Of a DNA stretch of 64,000 bases, positions 44,678 through 57,265 are shown in pieces. Each line of letters begins with the position of its first letter. Positions within the stretch are counted from its first letter, which is position 1. This stretch comes from Owenia fusiformis. Its lineage: Eukaryota > Annelida > Polychaeta > Sabellida > Oweniidae. Below the pieces are notes generated by a model. It ran no database searches and was not told the origin of the DNA. It saw only the letters and a program-made list of their open reading frames with translations. The position numbers and the translations under genes are program-made. The stretch covers positions 36,451,759 through 36,515,758 of the forward strand of contig CAIIXF020000009.1 in assembly GCA_903813345.2 (NCBI GenBank). The letters run 5' to 3'.

Positions 44678-47600
44678 TTATTTACCATCATCATCTTCAC
44701 TGTCATCGTCTTCATCATCATCACTGCTCTCAAATGTATCATCAGGAATCACATAGATACGCAACACAGGCTGAAATTAAATAATAAAACCGTTATGAAC
44801 CAGCCTCGATAGATCCAGAAATCATAAAACACATATCAAAACACCTCTCAATATTAACGTTTTTTTCATTTCATTTTTTAATCTGACATATACTTCTTTG
44901 TCGGAAAATTTCAAAATATGACATGTATGAACATCTGTCAATCCAAACACTTTGGCTGGTCCCAGAGGCATTAAGACATATATGATTGGGGTTTTACTGT
45001 ATCGCAAAACTTTTTTTTCCATAAAAAGTGATCAAAATTCTATCATGTTCTGGTGATTAATCAGGAAGAGTTGTAGAATGTAGTAAGGTATAGTTGTAGT
45101 TTCTTCACATTAATTTGAAAATTGAAATTAAAATTTCTCAGGAAGCTGTTAAAGGATATTAGTTTCTATACCTTCATTGGATCTTTCATGATGAGATATT
45201 TTCCTTCAGAGAGTTTCCGGCAGACATCAATAATACAGCGCAGGATTCCCCATCCATTATCCATACTCAAGTTAATTTGGTTGGCAAACTCGGTGGGTTT
45301 GAATTGCTGGGTGCCCAGAATCACATGTTTAGATGTATCCTTAAAGTGCACTCTTGAAATGTACCTATAAATACAAAAATAAAAAATATTTGAAAAAAAT
45401 TTCAGGGGAATTTCCTATTCTTAATTTGTCTTAAACGATAGAAAAATCCTAAATAGTGGGGGGAATTTGCTGGAAAATATTTCAATTGGTGATACAAGCA
45501 AATTTAATGGCTTAATCTGTTATTTATGTTATTAGGAAAAATTCCATCCCTGTGATCAATAAAACCGAACACTATTTCGAGAAAAATTCAAGATGGCCGC
45601 CATATAGGCATAATTTGGTACAAATAACACTCTAGATTCATATATAGAGATAGATATGGTTTAAAATAATATTGGAACAGGAGCAAAGCATGTTGTTTAC
45701 ATCTAGAAATACAGTCACATTCATTAATGATTTGAATTTGGACAAAATGATTTTATATAGGGATTCTACAAGGTTCTATTTTGGGAGGGCTCTTATTTTT
45801 CAACAACTGAAGTCTGTATTTGTAAGTCCTGACTTTTTACATCTCTTATTATGCTATTAGAAAAAATTCCATCCCTGTGATCTATAAATCGAACACTATT
45901 TCAAGAAAAATCCAAAATGGCGGCCATATATGCATAATTTGGTACAAATAACACTATAGATTCATATATAGAGATAAATGTGGTTTAAAAATAATACTGT
46001 TTCAGTAGTAAAGCATGTTGTTTACATCTAGAAATACAGACACATTCATTAATGATTTGAATTTGGACAAAATTACTTTATATAGGGATTTTACAAGGTT
46101 CTATTTTGGGAGGGCTCTTATTTTGCAACAATTGAAGTGAATGAACCTGTTTTCTTGAATAAGATAATATTTCACACATCTTTTCAATCTAATATTTCAA
46201 GTTCAAGTTAAATTATTGTCTTACAAGTATAAAATAGCCTTTAAAGGAGTTCCACATGGTTCCTTTTTACTCTGTTATAATCACAATCTCATATATACTG
46301 TCATAAAATGTTAATGACTTATACAGAATTGCATGTGCAATTGCACAAGTCTGTATTTGTAAGTCCTGACTTTTTACATCTGTTATTATGCTATTAGGAA
46401 AAATTCCATCCCTGTGATCGATAAAACCGAACAGTATTTTAAGAAAAATTCAAAATGGCCGCCATATACGCATAATTTGGTACAAATAACACTGTAGATT
46501 CATATATAGAGATAAATGTGGTTTAAAAATAATACTGTTTCAGTAGTAAAGCATGTTGTTTACATCTAGTGTTTTGGGAGGGCTCTTATTTTGCAACAAC
46601 TTAAGTGAATGAACCTGTTTTCTTGAATAAAGATAATATTTCAAACATAATTTTATCTTATATTTCAGGTTCAAATTAAATTATTGTCTTCCAAATACAA
46701 AATAGCCTTTGAAGGAGTTCCACATGGATCTTTTTTACTCTGTTATAATTTCAATCTCATAAATACTGTCACAAAATGTAAGTCCTGGCTTTTTACAAGT
46801 GCATACAGAACATAGCTTTTTATATGAACATTGTACAAGAGCTTGGCAGGCTTTGGAGGACTGTGTCTGGTTGTCCACAGTGGGGTAACAGTTTCATTAT
46901 TGTCCCATCCCCAGTTGATGTAGTCATAAAGGCCAGGTGGTGAAGCATTTAGCATTTGTCCCCAAACTACACCAGCCTGGTAAGCTGTTCCTTTAATGTG
47001 CTATTCCAAGGCATGTGAGTAGGTGGAATTCTCTCAATTGGTCTTTCTTTTTTAGCAAAATAAGCACTTTCTGGGTGTATTTTATCAATTGTTTCACTTG
47101 TTCTGTATATGGAAAACACCCACATATGAGTTGGGCTGTTGCCCTAGTACATGTAGTTGTTGCAGATGTTTGCAAAATGTTAGAATAGATTTTTTACCAT
47201 ATTTTATATTCATTTTTGTTTATTCTTAAAAAACCATCCATGGCCTTAGCCAAAATTAATTGTTCATTAAATATTATTTAGAAATTGTGATAATTTAGTA
47301 ATTCAAAATAATTGTAGAATATTGGAAGATTTAATTTCTAATTAGCAAATTCCTACCCAAATTTTAAATTATCTTCCCTCCAATCGTTCCCTTCCTCTTT
47401 ACTGAGGAGTCATAACATACCACATATTTGATTTTCACAATTAAAGGACACGGTGTCCAACACAAACGCTCTTACATGCAAGATTGAGCGTTTCATTACT
47501 GAAACTAAACAAAGAAACGCTCTGGAGTATGGCGAACGGAAATGATGAGTCATCTGACAATTTCCCCAATGATGGGAATAAGAAGTATGTGTTACTTATT

Positions 47601-50600
47601 TCAAGTATACCATTTGATGGGTGTGATATATTGTACTTGGATGGCTGTTGACGTTTGAAGCAATTAGGAAGAACTGTCTTAAGCAGTATAGTTATCTAAA
47701 TTCATAAACGTATTTGTCATTCTTCCGGTCAAAACCCTGTTTGTCGAGACATGCGACTAGTTGAGTTGAGCATCAGAGTATATTTTGGTCAAATTCCAAA
47801 CCTTGATCACACCATACATTATCGTCATCGTGATTTGATAACAAAAAATCAAGTCTTAAAAATGATGACATTCTCATATTCAAGAAATGCTGCGATCTGG
47901 TTAACACAGTGAACTGGAAACACTGCGGTACTAGGCTCAACTTTCCTTTTCAAGGAGAGAAAGAAAAGATCTACTGTATCCTTTGGCATCAAAAGAAGAA
48001 AGATTAATTCACATATAAACTTTTTGTTCAATAGTTTTATGTTTTAGAGCAAATTTCATATAAATACTAATTTAATTCGTAATTTGTGGTCAATTCGTCA
48101 ACTTCAGATTTGTTTGATCTACACTACGGAGCTTTGATCAGGGTATTGTTCATCGAATGGTACATAATATGTCACCATAACGCGTGATATGTAAGAGAAA
48201 CTAGTGAAACAATACTTACAGTCATAGTGGGATCTTCATTAGCCCGGTTTCCGCATGGATGAAACATTCCGTTGTGCATGTAAGAGCGTTTGGGTTGGAC
48301 ACCGTGAAAGAATGCATAAGATATATTTATGGGATGAATTAATATTTTACATTTAATCAAAATTCTACAAATAATGGTAGATTTTTGTTAGATTTAAATT
48401 TTGAAAATTCTTACTCAAATTTCACATCACCTTCCTGCTTGGTATTTCATTCCTCCTTACTGAAGACTCATGGAAAACCACATATTTCATATTCATACTC
48501 AATAATGCATAGAATACATTGATGGACTGTATTAATGTTTTTAACCTCAACCAAAATTTAATGAATGATTGAATTTGCTTTTAGTGGTCCTGATGTCGCT
48601 GTAATAGTCTGTAATTGTGAATGCATGGTAAATGTCTGTACTCGATAAACCGTTTATTTGTGAAAATCCTTCAATTCTTTAGGCTACGGTCATTTATACA
48701 AACTAATTTGATATGTAGCAGAGCATAGAAATCTAAAATTAAAGAACAGTCTTACTAATTATGTTTAATTCATAGGAGTAGGGTTATACAAACTTATAAA
48801 TGAACAAAATAAGAGGGGGGCCAGAAATGATCCTTGCTTAACTCCCATATAATTATTTATTTTGACTTAAGCTCACGACACGTATTATGTGGTGTCCCTA
48901 TTAGTGCATTTAGTCCTGAAAACACAATTTAAACTTTACATTTCAGCTGTATTTGCCAAATCAGAGCTAAATATATTTTCAGAGCTATAGTGTGTCGGCC
49001 ATCTTGGATTTTGGGGGGAAAAAGTAAAAAAATCCATTGATCACAGGGACAGATTTTTTTTAAAAGGTTTGAAGTAGTAGAAAAGCAAAACTTTATGCTT
49101 GTATCACGATCTGAAATATTCTGCCAAATATAGGGGTAAATTCCCCCCACTAAAATGAAATAATAACACAGAAAACACTGTGAAATTGCTAAGAATTGAG
49201 AACCAAAGTATCAACTGTTTATTTCGTTTGAAAATATTTTAGCATTTGCATAGTGTTTGTTCTCAGACTATGTAAAGGTTGAATGGCTTTTAAAAGGGTA
49301 CTGAATACTGATACTACTGAAACTCTTAACAAATGCTCACTTACCCAAACTTGAGCTGGTCAGAGCCAGCCAGCAGTGAACAACAGGTCCACTTTGCCAG
49401 TTTACAGCTATTATTTTTCAACTCGGTTGCCAAGACAGCTCCCCTTTGGTTGTCAAGCTTAGCCCTCCAATCAACACCTCCAGATAACTGCAACAAGTAT
49501 GAGTTTAAATAAAATTCAACTCTTATATGAACCTAATTGGATTCCCACTTTGTTTGAATGAAAAAAACAAGATGAATACACAATGCTCCATTACACATAC
49601 AACTATGAAGTGAAAATGTGGTTAGTAATTGGTATTAGAGAAATTCAGGTCAATAGCATTGGTCAACATCAAGATATCAGTAAGTAAGCATACATGTGAG
49701 TTGTTTACTCATTCTTAATTTTTTAAATCACTGAGAAAAAGCCTGGAATAATGAACCAAACTGACCCAAATGAGATTCTTTAATGCTTTTTTCTTTTGGT
49801 AAGGATGTACCTCCAGGAGACAAATTTCATTGATCAAAAAATGTTGATGAGCCTCTGAGACTTCCTTTGATTTAATTGACAAAAAATTGACATAATATGA
49901 CTCTTATTAACAAAAGAATTGTCACAGTAATATATTACCTTGGGGTCCCATTCATTAAGTGCCTTAATATTGAGGAATTGCTGTTCTCCATTGGGGCCAT
50001 ACATCACACCATCGTGTTCTGTACGACACACAAGCTCTATGTCATTGCCCAGTTTCCATTTTCTATACCTAAAAACAGATGTTTCAAGTGAGACAATGTT
50101 TTATATTGAGGAATTGCTGTTCTCCATTGGGTCCATACATCACACCATCATGTTCTGTACGACACACTAGCTCAATGTCATTGCCAAGTTTCCATTTTCT
50201 ATACCTAATAACAAATACTTTCCAGTGAGACTATGTTTTATATTCCTATGCAAGGGTTGTCCAAAAAGTTTTGAACTTGTGTGTGTTTCTTAATAAGTTT
50301 TTAAGCATTTTTTGTTTCCAATTCATTATCTTCATACCTCAAATTAACAATTGTAACGGTATCTAGACCCTTCTCTTTTACAATCTGCCTACTGAATTCC
50401 ATACCTATATCCTACAGACGCAACTTCACCATCATCTTCTGGTTGAACAAATGGATTCTTCTCATCAAAGTCGAGCTGCTCCTCTCCCATCTTCAGGACT
50501 TGTTGAGAGTAGTTATGGTTGATAAAGGTAGCTTCCAGTGCCAGATTACGAGGGGAGTTGATGCTATTACCCTCATCTTGTGGTGGTTCAGTCGCAGTTT

Positions 50601-53600
50601 CACTCACAGTTAATAAATCTAAAAAGCAGATGATAACATTAGACAGTCCTTTAAATAATGAAACACAGTACTCACTTACCGTTAATAAATCTAATATAAT
50701 AATAAAAAAGTGGAAGACATCATTAGACAGTCCTTAAAATAATGACAAGCAGTATTGTGCTCTGATTGTCCTTACTGAGAAGAAATACAGAAGAAAAGAG
50801 TTATTGAATTATTGTTTGTATAATTATATACTGGCAAGTCATAAATTACTGAGTTATGTTTCACTAATAAGGTTTAAATTGCATTTAGAAGTTGACTTTG
50901 AGATTATTTGCTTACCAAATTCTGAGTCATCTCTCTTATCAAAGAACAATTTATCGGCTACCCTTTGAACAACAATATCCCAGGAATATGTAGACCTAGT
51001 ACAGCACATGAGGGTTGCAAGGATAGTGTCTGTAGCAAACACATTACCCTCAGTCTTGGCCAGCTAAAATAGAAGACGAGAATATAACGAGCATGAAGTA
51101 CACATGCAATATTTATATTGAACTCAAGTCCAATAAAATGTTTTCCTCACATTTACATATTATCCAACTTTTTCTTAGATGTGATATGATATAGAGACAG
51201 AAAATTAAAGTTCTTATGAGTCACCCTTCATAAATAATTTTTAAAAGTAATTTTGTAAAAAGTTGCATTTTCAAAAGCAAGAGATTACAGCACCGAAACT
51301 TTAGGAACCAGATACATTTAATCCCATATCCTAAACCTCATACATACCCTTCTTATGACAGGGTCATCAGTGGTGGTGACCTTATGGAAGATTCGATTGA
51401 TTCTCCTCAAGCGCTTCTCATTCTTGGTCGTCACACGATCATAATTCTTCTCATAGAATTCTAAAGATCCACATTTCAACCTAAAAATTAGCAATGCTAT
51501 GGTTGAGACTACTGTAGGTATGTAAAAATCAATGACAGAATCATAACTTATATCTTATAAAATAGACGATTCAGACAGAACAGGGGGTTTATTCTTGTAT
51601 TACAATCCATTATATTTTCGATCGGACAAAGAACATTGTTAGAGTGCTATTATATCTGACAGAAATTCAACAAAGACTTTACCAGTATAGCTTCTCAAGA
51701 GTCAACACATATTTTCTATGGATCTTTCATCTAATAGCGTGATTTATGAAAGTTTGAATCACCAGTATAGACAAGGCATTTACGTGCAAAATGTCAACAC
51801 CTGCCATTTGTTTCAGACACAGAACACCAACCACAACCATAAAAAAGTGGAGACTATAACAATATGTCACCACTTTATCAATTTGCTTACAAATCTTCAG
51901 GCTCATCTACATTGGGGAGGGAGAGTTTGGAGAGTCTTGGGAAATCCATCTCTTCTTTAACATCCCAATTAGTCTTGATCTGCACTGATGCGTCACGGTG
52001 CTTCACGGGTGTCTAAAATAAACACAATAATAAAGTTGTGTATCATCTCATAAGTCATATGATCTCAAACAAAAAAAACCTTTACACAATCGATTCTATT
52101 TTGATCTTTTGTGTGACAGATCAAACATAACTGTAAGACATGTAATACTGGTCTTATTTCTACCAGTATCAGAATTAAAATTCAGACTAAAATGAATCTA
52201 ATTTAGAACAAATTTTGGTCGGTTTACAGAAGTTATCAATTTAAATGTACAGGAACAGTTGAACTCATAAAATACATGAATATCAATATCATAGAGCATA
52301 GCAATTAGGTAGAAAATTGTTTTTCTTTTTATAAATAAACAAAATCTCTTGAAAATGAAATCCACTGGTATGATAACATTCTCTTTAGCTTAAATTAACC
52401 TATGATTTTATATATGACAATGCTGATGTAGCACATCATTTAACAATATAAACAGCAAAATATTTCGCTGAAAGATAATCTATTTTACCTGCTGCTGCTT
52501 TGTGTACATATTGCGACCAAATGTTTTCTGCCATTTACGGAGCTGTCTTTGTCTATCCCTATAATATATAATAGCAGGTGAATAGAAATATAGGCTACAG
52601 AGTTTTGATGTATATTTTCTCAAATTCAGTGATGTTATATAGCCATCAATGTTCTGAATATGCCATACACCATTGTAAACTAATTTACAGATGAATATAA
52701 AAGACTATTTTACCTTTCTCTACTTTTCTGAGTTTTAGACAACACTTGCATATTGGCTTGTTGTTGCTGTCGTCTTTCACGATCCCTACGAAGTTTATTC
52801 TGAAATGACACAAAAATAATTCAACACCAATTCATCTTTAGTAATCTGAACTTATTCAATGACTTCAATGCAACATTTCTGAGATTCACTCCCAGTCCTT
52901 AAGACCATTCCAATTGCTCATCAATAATTCAACCATTTTTTTAAGAGAATGGGGGTATACCTGGTTAAATCGTCTAGTTCTCTGGTAAATGGGCTTCTGG
53001 ACCTTGGATGTGTCTACCAACTGGAAGGTACTCTCATCTTCATCATGATAGTAGGCATACTGGCCTCCTCCTGCACCAAACTGGGAGGCATATTTATCTA
53101 AAAAATCATTATTCTACAATTAGGACAGTCAAGTAAAATAAGTAGTTATATTATTACCCTTTTAGCGAGGTTTTTACATGTAGGCTGTTTGCATAATAAT
53201 ATTGGGTTTTCATCATATGATTAAAATAGCTAAAACAACATTAGTAACTAAAAAACCTTTGTGCATTAGTGCAACAATATTGGTATAAAGTCAACTCACT
53301 CAAATATCTTCGGTCCTGGTTGGTTCCTCCAGTCCAATCAGATATCTGTAATCGCAAGAAAATAGCAATTCAGGTTGAATCCATGTACACAGCAATCATC
53401 ATTTAGAGCAGAAACATATAAAACAGAGACTGAATACTGTGATTAAAGGAATAAGAATTCAAAAGAACTGGAAAGCTTGAGCTGTACCCAAAGTAGATAG
53501 GATTATCCTTAGACTATATCCTCTTAGTCTGAAATTTTTTTGAAATTTGGAATGAAAATATTCAGACTATAGCCCACATATGTTAATATATGGGATTGAA

Positions 53601-54620
53601 AATTATTTGTTTACATAGGAAGTGCCATTCAAAATGGCAGACTGGGTAAATTAATTTGCATATTTGTTACTTCTCCTAGCTTTATTTCCATTTGACAATA
53701 TGCTGTGTTACTTTTTATAGCATTTAATTGTACCTTACTACTTAATTGAATTGTTATCATGCTTATTTTTTGGAAGTGAAGTTTCCTAAAATTGATAATT
53801 GTGTGCAGGAAATTTCCTGTTTTTCCCACAGGAGAGACATAATGATCAATAGACTGAATTCTCAGGAAATTCAGTCTATTGGATATAGACTAGGATTATC
53901 CTCAGGGAAAACACAAAGAAATGTAAACGAACTGTAAAAATTCCCAAAAATGTTCCACTGGCTTGTCATTTCCGGAAGTTATGATACGTTATATTACTGA
54001 ACATTTGTGAAAATGGAATGTTTGTTCGATGCTCGGGATGTTAACATTTCATTTAGCTCTCGTAAAATGAACGAACAAACATTCCATTTTCACAAGTGTT
54101 TGGCAATATAACATTACATTTCGTAGATAAGCTAATGTAGTTACATTGTATGGAGTTCGTTTACTACCATTTGGAAGGCACCTGAGGGTCCCATTCATCA
54201 GGTAACACTCATATGTTAAGTTCAGTTCTTGCCACTTTTAACATGTAACAAGGAGTAGCGGCATTAGACTATACTATAGCGCATAAAAGGAAACAAACAA
54301 TTCTGTTTCTGGGGCCTCATAAAATAATCTATAAAAATAATCAAAATGAAATGCCAAACGTACCTGGCAAAGTATTCCAGCAAATGAAGATTTTAATTCA
54401 TGTATCAATTTCGCAAAGAGCAAATTTATGAATGAATGAAAATGTCAAAAATCATCGGCGAAAATGAAAAAAAAAAATCCGGGAAAATTTCACTCACTTT
54501 TCCAAGCCTATCTCCTTTAGAGTAAGGCTGATATGGCATATCTTTGAATTGCTCTGGTACTTCACTAGGACCCCAACCAGTGGTATTATCCTGGATATCT
54601 GGGGCTTCAAAATGAGCCAT
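44678..54620 (-). CDS. EIF3D: Eukaryotic translation initiation factor 3 subunit D
   Basis: Thirteen exons: 54620-54498, 53345-53300, 53097-52961, 52799-52714, 52558-52489, 52012-51891, 51480-51348, 51063-50916, 50618-50405, 50068-49939, 49487-49345, 45364-45172 and 44770-44678. These total 1638 nt, 545 residues; human is about 548. Diagnostic blocks: [20 protein letters not shown] at the N-terminus, [73 protein letters not shown] and [10 protein letters not shown], then an acidic Asp/Glu/Ser tail as in other eIF3d. The protein is a peripheral eIF3 subunit near the mRNA entry side of the 40S ribosome, with a cap-binding fold used on selected mRNAs. Anomalies: intron 11 (45365-49344) is almost entirely mobile-element sequence, and a truncated duplicate of exon 10 lies 136 bases upstream of it. 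Confidence 0.97.
45523..46660 (+). repeat. Three copies of an about 300-bp repeat inside eIF3d intron 11
   Basis: Copies start at about 45523, 45847 and 46383, each with GGAAAAATTCCATCCCTGTG or a close variant, then AARATGGC, GCATAATTTGGTACAAATAA and AGCATGTTGTTTACATCTAG. Copies 1 and 2 continue to TTTTGGGAGGGCTCTTATTT. Copy 3 has an internal deletion joining TACATCTAG to that block. Confidence 0.85.
46743..46985 (-). pseudogene. Decayed repeat-associated open frame (GVVW...WGW type)
   Basis: On the minus strand the frame reads [39 protein letters not shown]. This spacing resembles, from memory, a repeat-associated protein segment found in many invertebrate genomes in which a W-G-W block and PAP motif precede a cysteine cluster. 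Here the following residues ([15 protein letters not shown]) have no cysteines, implying decay. It sits inside the eIF3d intron element, antisense to the plus strand and in the same direction as eIF3d. Confidence 0.35.
47449..48306. mobile_element. Nested unit with about 30-bp terminal inverted repeats
   Basis: ACGGTGTCCAACACAAACGC at 47450, continuing to CTCTTACATGCA at 47480, returns inverted at about 48275-48305 with one or two mismatches. The 0.85-kb unit lies within the larger intronic element and is bracketed by diverged direct repeats at about 47340-47440 and 48395-48495. A short frame starting ATGGCGAACGGAAATG at 47528 precedes a GTATGT donor-like site, but no continuation was found. 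Confidence 0.6.
49967..50238 (-). repeat. 136-bp tandem duplication covering the start of eIF3d exon 10
   Basis: Two copies: about 49967-50102 and 50103-50238. The lower-coordinate copy contains the functional acceptor (exon from 50068). The other contains an equivalent acceptor (AG at 50206-50205, exon-like from 50204) and codons [20 protein letters not shown] through FLNI, but breaks off before the donor and runs into a TGA. Exonic differences are five, all at third codon positions and synonymous. Confidence 0.9.
53497..53903 (-). mobile_element. Dispersed repeat, second copy (inverse of 29.6-29.95 kb)
   Basis: Matches the element at 29590-29955 in reverse complement over blocks such as TTTACATAGGAAGTGCCATT, TAAATTAATTTGCATATTT, CTAGCTTTATTTCC and TACTTTTTATAGCATTTAAT. 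Its ends carry imperfect inverted repeats (GGATTATCCTTAGACTATAT near 53503; GGATATAGACTAGGATTATC near 53880). It lies in eIF3d intron 1. Confidence 0.65.
53987..54112. repeat. Hairpin-forming inverted repeat in eIF3d intron 1
   Basis: TTGTGAAAATGGAATGTTTG, continuing to TTCG (about 54005-54028), is reverse-complemented at about 54071-54095. The pairing extends outward through an imperfect GTTATATTxCxxAACA block. The loop is about 45 bases. It is a small palindromic element or MITE remnant. Confidence 0.75.
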
Positions 54621-55241
54621 ATTTTATAAGTTTTATGCGCCAAATATTTCCAGATGGATTCAACGTGGGAAAATGGCGAATGACACAAATCATTTCTGGG
54701 CATCTGATTGGTTAGACAAGAAGTGACACAGGGAATACAACTCGTTGGACAAATTTACAAATTTAAATTAGACGATTTTGAGACGATTCTGAGTTTTGTT
54801 GAGAAAATAGTATTTGACTTATTTTTTGGTTTCAATCCTTTGAGTTTATTTTCAAGAATTATATTCAGTCCGTAATAAGTAAATATTGCAGGTGCGTTTC
54901 CGGTTTAGTGTCAAAATTAAAATAAATCTAAGATTTATTGCTTGTTTGCCTTTATTGCGCTTGGCAGATATCCAAACAGAAGTTTAAATCGAGAGACGCA
55001 ACTGATATTCTGAAGGGTCCAAATGTATGGTAAGTTCTTTAAACATATGAGGAATTATTCTTTCTTTTCACAAACTTTTTGTACATTTCAGTGATTGAGT
55101 GAAAGTCCTCATATTAGCTGATTATATTCACCAGATTATGAAGGTAGAATTCCCCTTTTATATTTTCATGGCTACTGCACATGCGTGTTGTATGAGTTGC
55201 GCAATCTGATTTGTCCAATAGCAAAATAAGGCGCTCCGCAT

Positions 55242-55638
55242 CTACAGTCAAAACAGAAATGTTTGTGACTACTTTGAATTTAAAAAATAAGCAATCAAAT
55301 GACCATATTGAAACAGTTTATGTAAAAATAGAAACATTTATATTTATCCCAACTTTTGTATATTTCAGATAGTAATGTATAATGTGCAGCAAAGCTGTGG
55401 CCTTTTGTAATTTAGGAAGTTTCAGCCATGTTAATTTTTCCGAAAATAACATGGCAGAGAAGTATCAAAATATAAGAGGACACAGATATGATAGCTAAAG
55501 TACAAAACAAACTAAAATATACAAAAGTTGGGATAAATATAAATGTTTCTATTTTTACATAAACTGTTTCAGTGTGGTCATTTAATTGCTTATTTTTTAA
55601 ATTTAAAGTACTCACAAACATTTAAAATTTTACTGTAG
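55242..55638. mobile_element. Foldback element 1 upstream of eIF3d
   Basis: The left arm (55242 to about 55366) begins CTACAG and includes AATTTAAAAAATAAGCAAT, GAAACAGTTTATGTAAAAAT and ATCCCAACTTTTGTATATTT. The right arm (about 55513-55638) is its near-perfect reverse complement, ending CTGTAG. The loop is about 145 bases. No protein. Confidence 0.9.
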
Positions 55639-55660
55639 AAAACGAATTTTACGATTGTCT

Positions 55661-56069
55661 TAAGGTACAGCTGGAAAGTAACATTTTGGTAATAAATTGC
55701 TATACCTGCACATGTTATTTTCTGGTACAAAATAAAGTATGAAGGCATGTGTCAATTTTCTTGCTTTTTTCAGGAAAGTATCATTACATTGTCTTCTTTT
55801 AGAATATCTGGTAGGCGTTCAATGGGACCTCCAGGAAATTCTGATATTTCACACTTTCTATTTTCCAAATTTTCTTGCAAAGTTTCCAGACAACACAGGA
55901 GCTACCATTGACCTGTTTCTAGATATTCTAAAAGAAGACAGTGTAATGATACTTTCCTAAAAAAGCAAGGAAATATACACATGCCTTCATACTTAATTTT
56001 GTACCAGAAAATAACATGTGAAGGTATAGCAATTTTTTACCAAAATGTTACTTTCCAGCTGAACCTTAA
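55661..56069. mobile_element. Foldback element 2 upstream of eIF3d, TTAA-flanked
   Basis: The left arm (about 55661-55809) begins TTAAGGTACAGCTGGAAAGT. The right arm (about 55921-56069) is its reverse complement, ending CCAGCTGAACCTTAA. Arms of about 149 bases include GGTATAGCAATT and GAAGGCATGTGT-type blocks. Each end sits against TTAA, the target site duplicated by piggyBac-type transposases. Only 22 bases separate it from element 1. Confidence 0.9.
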
Positions 56070-57071
56070 TGTATATTATCTGGCCAGAATAGAAAGATTG
56101 AGGTATGAACTGTTTTTTCTATATCATTTAGGATGTGAACTCGAGCCTGTATGACTGCCAAAACTGGATAATCATGATAAAGATGAATCCGAGTATTATT
56201 TTTTTTGAAAATATCCATATGTTTTTCTGAAATTGCCATCATGACCTCTTGATCCTTCGTCATGACTCACGCATCTAGACTACCCCAGTACTGCAGTCAG
56301 CTGTAGATTGAGGGCAAAGGGGTGTAACGTTGATCTGTGGGGTAATGTTGAATCACATGTTATTTTCAGGAATGAATAACTTGTTTCATATCCGTATATC
56401 TGGTCTACATCTTTCACATTTGCACAAAGTGCACCAAAGTACCTAGAAAATAGTGAAAGTAATATTTTATAAGATGTATAAAAAATCAAAACACAAAGTG
56501 CCCTACTTATTACTACTGTATTTTTAAAAGTAGGTCACTGACTTTTTTCTTTTTTCATACAAAATTCTCCACACTCTTTTCTAGGTACATTAGTATACTC
56601 CTTATGCAAAACTGAAAGATGTAGACAATTTGGGGAAGGGGGAGTCCATATTTGAAAAATAACATGAGAATTATAACTATGAGAATTGCATCAAAATGTT
56701 CCAAAATACACCTTCACCGTAAATAAATTGTCAAGAAATCTGAGTACTAGTAATCAACTAGAACCCCTGTCTTGTAGAAGATAATTTGAAAGATTGTTAT
56801 ATTCCTTGTGTTATTAATTTGATATAACTACAAGCGCAAGTACATTTGTTTTGCTGTGTTTGATTCTATTTGCATCAAGCCATTATAAGGTTATATGTTA
56901 GGACTCGTATAATGTTTGTATTTTTCAATACAATGTTGCACTTTTGTCACCAAGCAAGTGACTGATAAATCACTGAACAAACTCATTAAAATCAACAAAA
57001 CAAGCAACAAGACAATAAAAGCTGATCAAGCAAATGACAAATCAACCAAGAGCCTAACCAACCAACCAGCC

Positions 57072-57265
57072 AACCAATCACCCAACCAACTGATCAATCA
57101 ACCAATGAATCAATCAAGTTAACCAATCACCCACCCAACTGATCAATCAACCAATGAATCAATCAAGTTAACCAATCACCCACCCAACTGATCAATCAAC
57201 CAATGAATCAATCAAGTTAACCAATCACCCAACCAACTGATCAATCAACCAATTAATCAATCATC
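57072..57265 (+). repeat. 49-bp satellite, about 4 copies
   Basis: Units start at 57072, 57121, 57170 and 57219, each beginning AACCAATCACCC and containing ACTGATCAATCAACCAATGA. The array is embedded in a wider CAA/TCA-rich tract (about 56945-57420) made of related tetranucleotides. The 68-codon frame across it is low complexity. Confidence 0.9.

Larger units (their letters stand above)
45455..49158. mobile_element. About 3.7-kb inverted-terminal-repeat element filling eIF3d intron 11
   Basis: The left end (TAGTGGGGGGAATTT at about 45455, then AATATTTCA, GTGATACAAGCA and CCCTGTGATCAAT, then CAAGATGGCC) is matched inverted at the right end (AAATTCCCCCCACTA ending about 49158, TGCTTGTATCAC, GAAATATT, TTGATCACAGGGA and GGCCATCTTGG). 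Arms are about 130-160 bases, imperfect. The interior holds triplicated segments, a decayed Cys-rich repeat-associated open frame and a nested inverted-repeat unit, suggesting a composite non-autonomous DNA element. Target duplication is unresolved. Confidence 0.65.

Noticed and set aside
47528-47584. Possible first coding exon (ATGGCGAACGG...) followed by a GTATGT donor
   Set aside because: No downstream exon in frame was found, and it lies within a nested inverted-repeat unit inside the eIF3d intron.
56916-57122. 68-codon frame rich in Asn, Gln and Ser
   Set aside because: Lies in the CAA/TCA-rich tract and 49-bp satellite; low complexity only.
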